From positions 1-64,000 of the forward strand of contig CACFTO010000006.1 in NCBI GenBank assembly GCA_902569245.1: 64,000 bases of DNA, read 5' to 3'. The notes beneath the pieces were generated by a model, which worked only from the letters and a program-made list of their open reading frames with translations, ran no database searches and was not told where the DNA came from. The stretch is from an uncultured Pelagibacteraceae bacterium. GTDB lineage: Bacteria; Pseudomonadota; Alphaproteobacteria; Pelagibacterales; Pelagibacteraceae. Made by a program: the position numbers and the translations under genes. Each line of letters begins with the position of its first letter. Position 1 is the first letter of the stretch. Shown here piece after piece: positions 37,944 to 46,529 of this stretch.

Positions 37944-38883
37944 AAATTATTTTGAGGTATTACGACCAGGTATCAATTCTACATTTCAAGATAACGGTAG
38001 AAATAATTTTTATCATATAGGCATACCTTTTAGTGGAGCAATGGATAATAGGAATTTTTTATTAGCTAATACCATTTCAAACAATGAAATAAATAATCCA
38101 GTTGTTGAATTTGCATATCAAGGTCCAAAATTGAAATATATAGGAGAAAATATCTCCATCAATGTTACTGGAGATGTTAATTTTAAAATTATAAGAAAAA
38201 ACAAAAATTTAGAATTTAGTTGTTACGAAAATATTATTTTAGAGAATAATGATTGCTTAGATATACTGTCTACCAATCGATCAGTATATGGTTATTTATC
38301 TATTGGAGGCACATTTGAGGTAGATTATTATTTAAATAGTTGTTCTACAAATACTAAGGCTAAAATTGGCGCTAATAGTGGGGAAAAACTTAAGAAAGGA
38401 CAAATAATTCATTTAAAAAATATAAAAAAAATCCTGCCAAAAAATAAAATAGAATACCTAAACTCTAAAATTGAAAATATTAGAATAATAAAAGGACCTC
38501 ATTTTGATTATTTTTCAAAGGATGCAATAGATTCATTTTTTAGTGATGAATTTAATGTAACCAAATTAAGTGACCGTATGGGTATAAGACTTAAAGGACC
38601 TAAGATTAGTAATATTAAAAATACAAATATAAAGTCAGAAGGATTAGTGAAGGGTGTTATCCAAATCACAGCAGATGGGGATCCAATAATTATGCTATCT
38701 GATCATGGAACCATAGGTGGTTACCCTAAGATCGGAGTTGTAATAAGCGCTGATTATGACAAACTAGTACAAATACCTCCAGGATCAAAAATTAAATTTA
38801 AAGAAATTAATTTAAAAGATGCAGAAACTATTTTTAAGTTGTATGAGATGGAAACTCAAAATTTGATTTCCAATATTAAATGA
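37924..38883 (+). CDS. pxpC: 5-oxoprolinase subunit C (KipA family)
   Basis: A 319-residue biotin-dependent-carboxyltransferase-like subunit. Conserved pieces: LRPGINSTFQDNGR, GIPFSGAMDNRNFLLAN, VTGDVNF, and near the C-terminus SEGLVKGVIQITADGDPIIML followed by DHGTIGGYPKIG. The start at 37924 overlaps pxpB; an in-frame ATG at 37936 is also possible and fits the family N-terminus equally well. Its TGA overlaps the next start (ATGA), linking a DMT transporter to this operon. Confidence 0.92.
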   Translation: MKKNMNKNYFEVLRPGINSTFQDNGRNNFYHIGIPFSGAMDNRNFLLANTISNNEINNPVVEFAYQGPKLKYIGENISINVTGDVNFKIIRKNKNLEFSCYENIILENNDCLDILSTNRSVYGYLSIGGTFEVDYYLNSCSTNTKAKIGANSGEKLKKGQIIHLKNIKKILPKNKIEYLNSKIENIRIIKGPHFDYFSKDAIDSFFSDEFNVTKLSDRMGIRLKGPKISNIKNTNIKSEGLVKGVIQITADGDPIIMLSDHGTIGGYPKIGVVISADYDKLVQIPPGSKIKFKEINLKDAETIFKLYEMETQNLISNIK

Positions 38884-39758
38884 ATTTTATTTCAAAGATA
38901 CCAGGTCCATTATTAATCTTTTTTGGTGCATTTTGTCTTAGTTTTGGTGGGTTGATTGTTAAATCATTTGAAGGATCAACTTTATGGCAAATCTTATTTT
39001 GGAGACAGGTTTTTTTTATAATTGTTGTAACTATTTTTTTAATTGCAACTTACAAAAAAGAGGTATTTAAAAAAATTTATGTATCGGGAATTCCTGGCTT
39101 AATTGGTGGAATTATATTAGGTATTGGATTTAGCAGTTACGTTTTTGCTATGTATAATACTACTGTTGCAAATACAAACTTCATAATACAAACACAAACA
39201 ATTTTCTTAGCGATATTTGGATATTTTTTTTTAAAAGAAAAAATTTCAAAAATTACTTTAGCTTCTATCATTTTAGCAATTTCTGGATTAATTTTAATGC
39301 TAGGAAATACTCTATCAAGTGGACAAATGTCTGGAAATATCGTTGCCTTTGTAATGCCAATTACCTTTGCATCTCTAATTTTAATTGTAAGAAGATATCC
39401 TCATGTAGATATGGTGCCCCTACAATTAGTTGCTGGAATAGTTGCAATGATAATAGGTTTTTTAGCTTCAACAAAAATTTCTATATCTTTAAATGATATG
39501 TTTTTGGCATTTTTGTCTGGGACATTTCAAATAGGACTTGGCTTTATTTTTATAACAATTGGTGCGAGAAAAACTCTATCTGCTATGGTTGGCATAATAA
39601 TGCTTACAGAGGCGATACTTGGTCCTCTTTGGGCTTGGCTATTTGTAAATGAAAACCCTTCATTCTACGTATTAATAGGAGGAAGCATTATAATTCTTGC
39701 AGTTTTTCTACAATTTGTCTCATCCTTTACAAAAGAAAATAAATATAATCCTCAATAA
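38880..39758 (+). CDS. EamA-family (DMT superfamily) transporter
   Basis: A 292-residue protein with ten predicted membrane helices in two EamA repeats (N-terminal half starting FGAFCLSFGGLIVKSF, C-terminal half from about residue 150). Such proteins export or import small metabolites, often amino acids. It is translationally coupled to pxpC (ATGA) and its stop overlaps the next gene (TAATG), so it bridges the oxoprolinase operon and the lipid/light cluster. The substrate cannot be inferred. Confidence 0.88.
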   Translation: MNFISKIPGPLLIFFGAFCLSFGGLIVKSFEGSTLWQILFWRQVFFIIVVTIFLIATYKKEVFKKIYVSGIPGLIGGIILGIGFSSYVFAMYNTTVANTNFIIQTQTIFLAIFGYFFLKEKISKITLASIILAISGLILMLGNTLSSGQMSGNIVAFVMPITFASLILIVRRYPHVDMVPLQLVAGIVAMIIGFLASTKISISLNDMFLAFLSGTFQIGLGFIFITIGARKTLSAMVGIIMLTEAILGPLWAWLFVNENPSFYVLIGGSIIILAVFLQFVSSFTKENKYNPQ

Positions 39759-40996
39759 TGAAATTTGCTATTATAGGCTCTGGTATATCAGGTCTAAGTG
39801 CAGCGTACAGTTTATCTAAAAAATATAAAGTAGATCTATTTGAGAAAGAAGACCATTTTGGAGGTCATTCTCATACTATTGATGTTAATGTCGGAGATAA
39901 TATAGTCCCTGTTGATATAGGCTTTATTGTATTTAATAAAAAAACTTATCCAAATTTAATAAATTTTTTTCAAGAAAATGATATTGCTATCGAAAGAAGC
40001 AATATGTCATTCTCAGTATCCGTTAGAGACTCAAATATAGAATATTGTGGAAAAGGTCTTTCTGGAATTTTTAGCAATAAATCAAACTTGTTAAATATAA
40101 AATTTTTGAAGATGTTTTTTACTATAATCAGTTTTTATAAACAAAGTGAAAACCAAGATCCAATTAACGAAAATATTACTTTAGGCAGCTATTTAGACAA
40201 TTTAAAATTGTCAGAGTACTTTATCAAATTTCATATTATTCCTATGGTATCAGCTATATGGTCAATGCCCCCTTACGAGGCAAAACAAATGCCATTGAAA
40301 TTTTTTTTTAAATTTTTTCAAAATCATGGATTATTCAAATTAAAAGATCGACCACAATGGTTTACAGTTTCCAAAAGAAGTAGAACATATGTAGATAAAA
40401 TTCTAAGTAAAATCAGTGGAGAATATTATAAAAATTACAATATTAATAAAATTAAAAGAATTGGATCAGGAGTTCAGGTTTATTATGGAGATAAAAATGA
40501 ATTTTTTACTTACGATAAAGTCGTATTGGCCACTCATGCTAATCAAGCTCTCTCTTTAATTGAAAATCCTGAAGAAATAGAAAATAAGATCTTAAGTAAT
40601 TTTAAATATAAAACAAATGAGGCTATAGTCCATGAGGATATAAGTTATATGCCAAATAATAAAAGTGCTTGGTGTTCATGGAATTCCTCTATTGAGTCTG
40701 AGAATAGTGAAAAAAATTCGATTACTTATTGGTTAAACCTATTACAAAATTTGAATATAAATAAAAATATTTTTTTAACACTAAATCCTTATTTAGAGAT
40801 ACCCGAAGATAAGATAATCCGAAAAGTTATATTTACACACCCTTACTTTGATCAAAATGCAATCAATAGCCAGAAAGATCTTCACCTAATTCAAAATAAA
40901 AATAATATTTTATTTTGTGGTAGTTATTTTGGATATGGATTTCATGAAGATGGTATAAAATCATCAATAGATATGATTAAGTATATAAATGCTTAA
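39758..40996 (+). CDS. FAD-dependent amine-oxidase-like oxidoreductase of the CFA cluster
   Basis: A 412-residue flavoprotein with an N-terminal FAD-binding Rossmann motif (IIGSGISGLSAA at 5-16), LFEKEDHFGGHSHT, and the amine-oxidase C-terminal FGYGFHEDGIKSS. Homologues found next to DUF1365 and CFA-type methyltransferases are co-regulated with them in light and singlet-oxygen responses. In that setting they are thought to oxidise modified membrane fatty acids; the precise reaction is not established. Overlaps the DMT gene by one base and DUF1365 by eight. Confidence 0.88.
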   Translation: MKFAIIGSGISGLSAAYSLSKKYKVDLFEKEDHFGGHSHTIDVNVGDNIVPVDIGFIVFNKKTYPNLINFFQENDIAIERSNMSFSVSVRDSNIEYCGKGLSGIFSNKSNLLNIKFLKMFFTIISFYKQSENQDPINENITLGSYLDNLKLSEYFIKFHIIPMVSAIWSMPPYEAKQMPLKFFFKFFQNHGLFKLKDRPQWFTVSKRSRTYVDKILSKISGEYYKNYNINKIKRIGSGVQVYYGDKNEFFTYDKVVLATHANQALSLIENPEEIENKILSNFKYKTNEAIVHEDISYMPNNKSAWCSWNSSIESENSEKNSITYWLNLLQNLNINKNIFLTLNPYLEIPEDKIIRKVIFTHPYFDQNAINSQKDLHLIQNKNNILFCGSYFGYGFHEDGIKSSIDMIKYINA

Positions 40997-41765
40997 AAAC
41001 TCTAAGATATACGTAGGAAAAGTAATACATAGACGATTTAAACCTAAAAATCATTATTTCAAATATAGGGTTTTTTCATTACTAATAGACTTAGATGATT
41101 TAAATGAAATTGATAATAAAATTAAAATATTTTCATATAATAAATTCAATATCATTAGTTTTTTTGATAAAGACCATGGGGATAGAGATGGTACCTCTTT
41201 AAAAAACTGGGTAAAAAAAAAACTAGAAAATATTGGTATCGACAATAAAGACGTTAAAATCAAATTATTCTGTTATCCAAGAATATTGGGTTATGTATTT
41301 AATCCTCTAAGTGTTTTCTTTATATATGATAAGTACGATAAGATAATCTCTTTATTTTATGAGGTTAAAAATACATTTGGTGAACAACACACATACATTT
41401 TCAAAGCTGAAGATAATGAAACTTTAAGAAATAGTTGTGTAAAAAAATTTCATGTATCGCCTTTCATAGATATGGAGTGTAATTACAAATTTAGAGTAAA
41501 TAAACCCTCAGACAAAATATCAGTTATAATTGACCAATCTGATAATGATGGTAAACTTTTATTCGCATCCCAGGACGGTACCGCAAAAGAATTTAGTAAT
41601 AAAAATCTATTCGTTTCCTATATTTTTCACCCCTTGATGACATTTAAAGTTATTGTCGCAATCCACTATGAGGCATTTAAACTATGGTTAAAAGGAATAA
41701 AGTTTATTAAAAAAAAAATAAATATTAAAAATAATAGTTCGGTAGAAAAAAGTGAATTTGAATAA
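40989..41765 (+). CDS. DUF1365 family protein
   Basis: A 258-residue protein recognised by VGKVIHRRFKPKNHYFKYRVF at the N-terminus, FCYPRILGYVFNPLSVFF in the centre and HVSPFIDMECNYKF later, all DUF1365 landmarks. Function unknown; it nearly always lies between an FAD amine oxidase and a CFA-like methyltransferase, as here, with overlaps of eight and fourteen bases. It may bind lipid, but this is a guess from company. Confidence 0.9.
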   Translation: MLKNSKIYVGKVIHRRFKPKNHYFKYRVFSLLIDLDDLNEIDNKIKIFSYNKFNIISFFDKDHGDRDGTSLKNWVKKKLENIGIDNKDVKIKLFCYPRILGYVFNPLSVFFIYDKYDKIISLFYEVKNTFGEQHTYIFKAEDNETLRNSCVKKFHVSPFIDMECNYKFRVNKPSDKISVIIDQSDNDGKLLFASQDGTAKEFSNKNLFVSYIFHPLMTFKVIVAIHYEAFKLWLKGIKFIKKKINIKNNSSVEKSEFE

Positions 41766-42924
41766 ATTATCAGACAAAATTGTCTTTAACTCACTAAAAT
41801 TTATTAAAAATGGAAATTTAAAAATAATAAACCATGATGGAAAAGAATATACCTTTGGAAATGGTAACGAAAAATTAAATGCTAATCTAAAAATAAATAA
41901 ACCAGGTTTAACTTTTAAAATTATCAAAAATGGAAGTGTAGGTCTGGCAGAAGCATATATGGATAATTATTTTGAGACAAATAATTTAACTAATCTTATA
42001 GAGCTTGCGGCAAAAAATATAAAAATAGTTCATAAATTTTCTGGCTCTTTCGATCTTTCAATATTTAATAAAATTAAAGGTTTGTTTATTAAAAATAATA
42101 AATCAAGGAGTAAAGAAAACATTAGAAAACATTATGATTTAGGGAATGAATTTTTCTCATTATGGCTTGATAAAACCCTAACTTACTCAAGCGCAATTTT
42201 TGACGATAGTAATGATTTGGAAAAAGCTCAGTTAAATAAATATAAAAAACTTTCGAATCTAGTTAAGCCTAAATCAGGTGATAAGATGCTTGAGATTGGC
42301 TGTGGCTGGGGAGGATTTGCAGAATACATTGGAAAAAATTATGACGTAAAGTTAGATTGTATAACAATCTCCAAAAAACAATACGAATATTCAAAAGAAA
42401 GAATTCACAAAGAGGGTTTGAATGAAAAAATAAATATACAAATGTTAGATTTTAGAGATGTTAAAAATAATTATAATTCAATAGCCTCTATAGAAATGAT
42501 AGAAGCAGTAGGGCAGAGTTATTTAAAAAACTATTTTAATACTATCAAAGAAAACTTAGTTGATGGAGGAACAGCAGCTATACAATCAATTACTATAGAT
42601 GACTCCATCTATGATAGATATAAAAGTAAAACTGATTTTATCCAAAAATATATTTTTCCTGGTGGTTTTTTACCTAGTAAAAATGAGTTAGTAAAACTAG
42701 CAAATCAATCTGGACTTAAGTTTGAGAATTGTAATTCATATGGTGATCATTACTCAAATACACTAAATATTTGGAGAGAAGAGTTCTTAGAAAAATGGGA
42801 ACAAATTTCATCCCAAGGCTTTGACAATACTTTTAAAAGAATGTGGAATTTTTATTTATCTTATTGTGAAGCAGGTTTTAAATCAAAAAATATAGACTTA
42901 ATCCAATTTGCTCTTCAAAAATAA
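41752..42924 (+). CDS. cfa: Cyclopropane-fatty-acyl-phospholipid synthase-like SAM methyltransferase
   Basis: Methylates unsaturated acyl chains in membrane phospholipids, giving cyclopropane or methyl-branched (furan-precursor) products. The 390-residue protein has the N-terminal lipid-binding domain, then HYDLGNEFFSLWLD at 128-141, TYSSAIF, the SAM site MLEIGCGWGGFAEYIG at 179-194 and YIFPGGFLPS at the substrate region. The start is GTG at 41752 within the DUF1365 end, because no ATG occurs before residue 70. The cluster context fits the light-stress lipid-modifying subgroup rather than stationary-phase Cfa. Confidence 0.92.
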   Translation: MNLNKLSDKIVFNSLKFIKNGNLKIINHDGKEYTFGNGNEKLNANLKINKPGLTFKIIKNGSVGLAEAYMDNYFETNNLTNLIELAAKNIKIVHKFSGSFDLSIFNKIKGLFIKNNKSRSKENIRKHYDLGNEFFSLWLDKTLTYSSAIFDDSNDLEKAQLNKYKKLSNLVKPKSGDKMLEIGCGWGGFAEYIGKNYDVKLDCITISKKQYEYSKERIHKEGLNEKINIQMLDFRDVKNNYNSIASIEMIEAVGQSYLKNYFNTIKENLVDGGTAAIQSITIDDSIYDRYKSKTDFIQKYIFPGGFLPSKNELVKLANQSGLKFENCNSYGDHYSNTLNIWREEFLEKWEQISSQGFDNTFKRMWNFYLSYCEAGFKSKNIDLIQFALQK

Positions 42925-42932
42925 ATAATACT

Positions 42933-43469
42933 ATGAAAATAAAATATTTATTATTGATAATAATCTCAGTATTGATTACAAGTTGTTCATCAAACCAAGC
43001 AATGAAACCAGAAGATTTCAAAAACCAAAAACCTAGATTAATAATAGAAGAGTATTTATCTGGAAATGTAAAAGCATGGGGAATTTTACAAAATAGATCA
43101 GGTAAAGTGACAAGACAATTTTCTGCAGACCTAGATGGAAAGTGGGACGGAAAACAATTAATACTTGACGAAAAATTTGTTTGGAACGATGGAGAAATTC
43201 AAAATAGGCAATGGACAATCAATAAAATCGATGAACATAACTATGAAGGCACTGCTGGAGACGTAGTTGGAACTGCAAAGGGTTTTTCTTATGGTCCTGC
43301 ATTTAAGTTTGAATATGTACTGTTAGTTCCTGTAAAAGGAAGAGAAATGAAAATAACTTTTGATGATTGGATCTTTATGCAAGATGAAAGAGTAGCAATT
43401 AATAGAGCAAAAATGACAAAGTTTGGTATTAAAGTTGCAGAATTAACTGTGATGTTTGTAAAAGATTAA
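42933..43469 (+). CDS. DUF3833 family lipoprotein
   Basis: A 178-residue protein with a lipoprotein signal (ISVLITSCSSN; lipid-attachment cysteine at about 18), so it is membrane-anchored in the periplasm. DUF3833 landmarks are EEYLSGNVKAWGILQNRSG, FVWNDGEIQNRQWTI and DDWIFMQDERVAINRAKMTKFG. DUF3833 genes are frequent companions of CFA-type methyltransferases. Nine bases after cfa, same strand. Role in lipid modification or transport is inferred only from company. Confidence 0.88.
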   Translation: MKIKYLLLIIISVLITSCSSNQAMKPEDFKNQKPRLIIEEYLSGNVKAWGILQNRSGKVTRQFSADLDGKWDGKQLILDEKFVWNDGEIQNRQWTINKIDEHNYEGTAGDVVGTAKGFSYGPAFKFEYVLLVPVKGREMKITFDDWIFMQDERVAINRAKMTKFGIKVAELTVMFVKD

Positions 43470-43471
43470 AT

Positions 43472-44227
43472 TTATTTTTTTTGAAGCTTCGTCATTTTTC
43501 TTATCAAATATAAGTAGATCCCATTTGGCAAAATCTTAAAAAATTTTAATATTAAAAATAAACTTCTAGGAAAAGCTATTTCAAATGAATTTTTATTTAT
43601 TAAACCATCATAAATCTGTTCAGCCGCATATTGCGTGGTTTTTAAAAATGGCATTTTAAATGTGTTTTTATCTGTAAGTCTTGTTTTGATAAATCCAGGG
43701 CTGACTAGACATACACGAACATCATATCTTTGAAAATCAAGATATAAACTTTCTGCTAAATTAATAAGAGCTGCTTTTGCAGGCCCATAGGCAGTTGAAT
43801 TTGGCAATCCTCTGTATCCTGCAGTAGAAGATACAATAGATATAACTCCTTGCCTTTTTTCTTTGTAATATTTTTCAACAGCTTTAATACAGTTTATGGT
43901 TCCAATATAATTCACATTTGTAACATCAATTATATTCTGAAGATCAAAATCCTTCTCTTTTTCAGGCTCATAAATTGCAGTAGAAAAAAAACAAACATCA
44001 ACCTTATTGTATTTCTTCAAAATTGTTTTAAAAACTGAATTACATGCTTCATAATCAACAATATCTAATTTCAAATAATCAATATTTTCATTTTTATCTG
44101 AAATATCTTTTAAGACTTCCTCACGTCTTGATGATATAATTACCTGCCACCCTTTATTTGCAAACTTTAATGCAACTGCTTTTCCTATTCCACTGCTACC
44201 GCCAGTTATCCAAATTACTTTTTTCAT
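43472..44227 (-). CDS. Short-chain dehydrogenase/reductase of the CFA cluster
   Basis: A classical SDR of 251 residues: cofactor motif TGGSSGIG at 7-14, DIVDYEA, catalytic Ser in SIVSSTAGYRG and YGPAK (Tyr-x3-Lys). The C-terminus is hydrophobic and basic (LFLILKFFKILPNGIYLYLIRK), suggesting membrane contact and perhaps a lipid substrate. Convergent with the DUF3833 gene, two bases apart. SDR genes of this type recur in light-response CFA clusters; the substrate is unknown. Confidence 0.88.
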   Translation of the reverse strand: MKKVIWITGGSSGIGKAVALKFANKGWQVIISSRREEVLKDISDKNENIDYLKLDIVDYEACNSVFKTILKKYNKVDVCFFSTAIYEPEKEKDFDLQNIIDVTNVNYIGTINCIKAVEKYYKEKRQGVISIVSSTAGYRGLPNSTAYGPAKAALINLAESLYLDFQRYDVRVCLVSPGFIKTRLTDKNTFKMPFLKTTQYAAEQIYDGLINKNSFEIAFPRSLFLILKFFKILPNGIYLYLIRKMTKLQKK

Positions 44228-44264
44228 CTATTTTCTTTGTTTTATCTCACAAATTTTTATCGAC

Positions 44265-44558
44265 ATGCGACAAGAATTGAATAGTATTAATTATATTGAG
44301 AACTATATCAACCATATGTTCAAAATTATAATCATATATGAGTTAATTTTCGTCGCGTTTTGGAATATTCTTTATTATTCTAATTCTGGAGTAGAGAACT
44401 GGTTCCAAGAAAAAATTTTGACAGCCATCTTTGTGTTTCTATCTACCATGGCTTTAGGACTAACTTTAATTTATGTGATTTATTATAGTTTAAAAATTAC
44501 GGGGATATCAAAAATCTTAAAATCACTTAAAGACCCTAGAAAAAGCAATACACAATAA
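44265..44558 (+). CDS. Small two-span membrane protein
   Basis: A 97-residue protein with two hydrophobic segments (about 19-38 and 51-74) and a basic C-terminal tail (KILKSLKDPRKSNTQ). No family recognised. It stands divergent from the SDR and ends at the base just before the stop codon of the DUF2256 gene on the other strand. No clear Shine-Dalgarno is present, so the start is uncertain. Confidence 0.6.
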   Translation: MRQELNSINYIENYINHMFKIIIIYELIFVAFWNILYYSNSGVENWFQEKILTAIFVFLSTMALGLTLIYVIYYSLKITGISKILKSLKDPRKSNTQ

Positions 44559-44687
44559 TTAATTACTAGAAGCGCATCTCTTAGAGCAATACTTAACTTT
44601 TTCCCAATTAAGTTTCCATTTTTTTCTCCAAGAAAAAGGCTTGTTACAAACTTTGCATACTTTAGTTGGTAGGTTTTGTTTTTTCAT
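44559..44687 (-). CDS. DUF2256 family small zinc-ribbon protein
   Basis: A 42-residue protein, too short for most gene callers. It begins [14 protein letters not shown] and has CxxC (11, 14) and CxxxC (34, 38) around [17 protein letters not shown], the complete DUF2256 pattern. DUF2256 genes are typically adjacent to cryptochrome/photolyase genes, as here. It overlaps the end of the DCC-family gene by 26 bases, so it is the last gene of a photolyase-DCC-DUF2256 operon. A nucleic-acid-binding or chaperone role is possible but unproven. Confidence 0.85.
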   Translation of the reverse strand: MKKQNLPTKVCKVCNKPFSWRKKWKLNWEKVKYCSKRCASSN

Positions 44688-45033
44688 TTAATTGTTTTCT
44701 GTTTTTTAAAAATAAGAAAAATGCAGCAATTTCGTATATATAATGAAAAATAATAAATAAGGGTTTTATTGAAAAAATTTTAGATAGGATTTTATATTTT
44801 GGTATTTTTGACCAAATTATAATAAATGCTTTAGCACCTCCAATAACTTCACCATCATTTATTACATGCAACCTTCTGAGCAACTCTTTTTGCGACTTAG
44901 ATGTTATTTTTATAGCCTCATCATTATTTGTAATATCTATCCACTCCAAATCACTATTTGCAATTTTTTTATAATGATTTATTTCCATTCTACAAATATT
45001 GCAAGAATCGTTAAAATAAACTTTAATTCCCAT
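44662..45033 (-). CDS. DCC-family (DUF393) thiol-disulfide oxidoreductase-like protein
   Basis: A 123-residue protein with the DCC motif region [18 protein letters not shown] (Cys12/Cys15) followed by [10 protein letters not shown] at about 85-94. A hydrophobic C-terminal segment follows. The usual motif is DGxCxxC; here NDSCNIC keeps both cysteines. It overlaps the photolyase by eleven bases at its 5' end and DUF2256 by 26 bases at its 3' end. Family function is unproven; a redox role near the flavoprotein is plausible. Confidence 0.85.
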   Translation of the reverse strand: MGIKVYFNDSCNICRMEINHYKKIANSDLEWIDITNNDEAIKITSKSQKELLRRLHVINDGEVIGGAKAFIIIWSKIPKYKILSKIFSIKPLFIIFHYIYEIAAFFLFLKNRKQLNEKTKPTN

Positions 45034-46519
45034 AAGTATTATCTTTAATGAATTTGTTTGCTTCTGATAATATTAATTTTTTTCTATCTTCTTTCATTTT
45101 ATCAAAAATTCTTACCATCATAGACAACCTTGGATTTTTCAAAAAAAATTTTCTATTTCTATCTATGAAACGCCAATAAAGACCATCCATAACATTACAC
45201 CAGTTGCCCCTTTTAAAATCCATCATTTTCATAAAATAACTTGATCCACAGATATAAGGCTTAGTTGCGAAAATTCCACCATCACTAAACAAACCCATTC
45301 CATAAACATTTGGAACCATAACCCAATCAGATGAGTCCACAAACATTTCCATGAACCATTTATAAACTGATTTTGGTTCAACTTCGCATAAATTCATAAT
45401 ATTTGACAATATCATTAATCTTTCAATGTGGTGCGACCAACCAAATTTGCTAGCATTTTTAATTGCATGATCTAAAGGATCCAAACCAGTGCTGCCATCA
45501 TAGAATGTATCTTTCATTTTTCTATTATGTTTAAAGAAATTTCCACTTTCCATTTCTTTACTATAATTTTGATATATTCCTCTCATAAACTCTCTCCAAC
45601 CAATTATTTGTCTTATATAACCTTCTAAAGAATTTAGTCTCACACTCTTACTATGGTGATAAGTCATTATTTTTTGAATGATAATGTCTGGAGTTATTAA
45701 ACCTAGATTTAAATACGGACTAAGAGCACTGTGAAATAAAATATTATTTTTTTGATCAACAGCATCTTCGTAATCACCAAATAGGTTTAATTTATCTTTA
45801 ATAAAAAAATCTAATAATTTTGAAATATCTTTATATTCAGTTGCAAACCAAAATTTTTTGGTATCACCTGGATGTTTACTAAATAATTTTTCAATAATTG
45901 GTTTTAAACTTTTTGTATGTTTAGTTTCTTTAATTTCTGGAAATTTTGGTATAAAGATATTTTTTGGCAGTTTTTTTCTATTATCCTCATCAAAACTCCA
46001 TTTTCCTCCCTCTGGTGTACCATCTTTGTTTAACAAAATGTTTAATCTTTCTCGCTTTTCTTTATAAAACTTTGCCATAAAGGGTTTTTTTGTTTTTGAT
46101 AAATATTTTTTAAAATCTTCACGACTATCTAAAAACATTGGCGATCGAATTATATTCCACTGAATATTTTGTTTTTTTAAAAAATTATTTATTTTTGTTT
46201 CAAAAAATTTATCCTCTATTTCAAAACTAGTTACCTCTTTTATCTTATTCATCTTTAACAATTTTTCTAATTTCTTCGTATAGTCCTTTTTAAAATCAGT
46301 AGAATCAATTTTTGAGTAATTAAGCTTAAATTTATTTTCCTTCAATTTATCCGCATAAGATCTCATTGAAGATAAAAATAGTAGAATTTTTAATTTATGA
46401 TGTCTTTCATATGTACATAATTGGTAGTCTTCTGACATAAAAAATAGGTGGTCTTTTTTGAAGCGGTCGAGGTTTTTTAATGGAAATAACTGATTTCCAA
46501 GTATAAAAAATAATTTCAT
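45023..46519 (-). CDS. Cryptochrome/photolyase family protein (FeS-BCP/CryB-like)
   Basis: A 498-residue flavoprotein of the prokaryotic (6-4) photolyase/CryB group: N-terminal Rossmann antenna domain (LFFILGNQLFPL), then GWREFMRGIYQ, WSHHIERLMILSNIMNLCEV, and the FAD-domain stretch FVDSSDWVMVPNVYGMG. The family's four cluster cysteines are not all present: the cysteine in NLCEV and one in GNWCNV remain, while the CxxC between them is absent. It may thus lack the 4Fe-4S cluster. Likely repairs UV photoproducts or senses light; first gene of an operon with DCC and DUF2256. Confidence 0.9.
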   Translation of the reverse strand: MKLFFILGNQLFPLKNLDRFKKDHLFFMSEDYQLCTYERHHKLKILLFLSSMRSYADKLKENKFKLNYSKIDSTDFKKDYTKKLEKLLKMNKIKEVTSFEIEDKFFETKINNFLKKQNIQWNIIRSPMFLDSREDFKKYLSKTKKPFMAKFYKEKRERLNILLNKDGTPEGGKWSFDEDNRKKLPKNIFIPKFPEIKETKHTKSLKPIIEKLFSKHPGDTKKFWFATEYKDISKLLDFFIKDKLNLFGDYEDAVDQKNNILFHSALSPYLNLGLITPDIIIQKIMTYHHSKSVRLNSLEGYIRQIIGWREFMRGIYQNYSKEMESGNFFKHNRKMKDTFYDGSTGLDPLDHAIKNASKFGWSHHIERLMILSNIMNLCEVEPKSVYKWFMEMFVDSSDWVMVPNVYGMGLFSDGGIFATKPYICGSSYFMKMMDFKRGNWCNVMDGLYWRFIDRNRKFFLKNPRLSMMVRIFDKMKEDRKKLILSEANKFIKDNTYGN

Positions 46520-46529
46520 TAATTATTAT

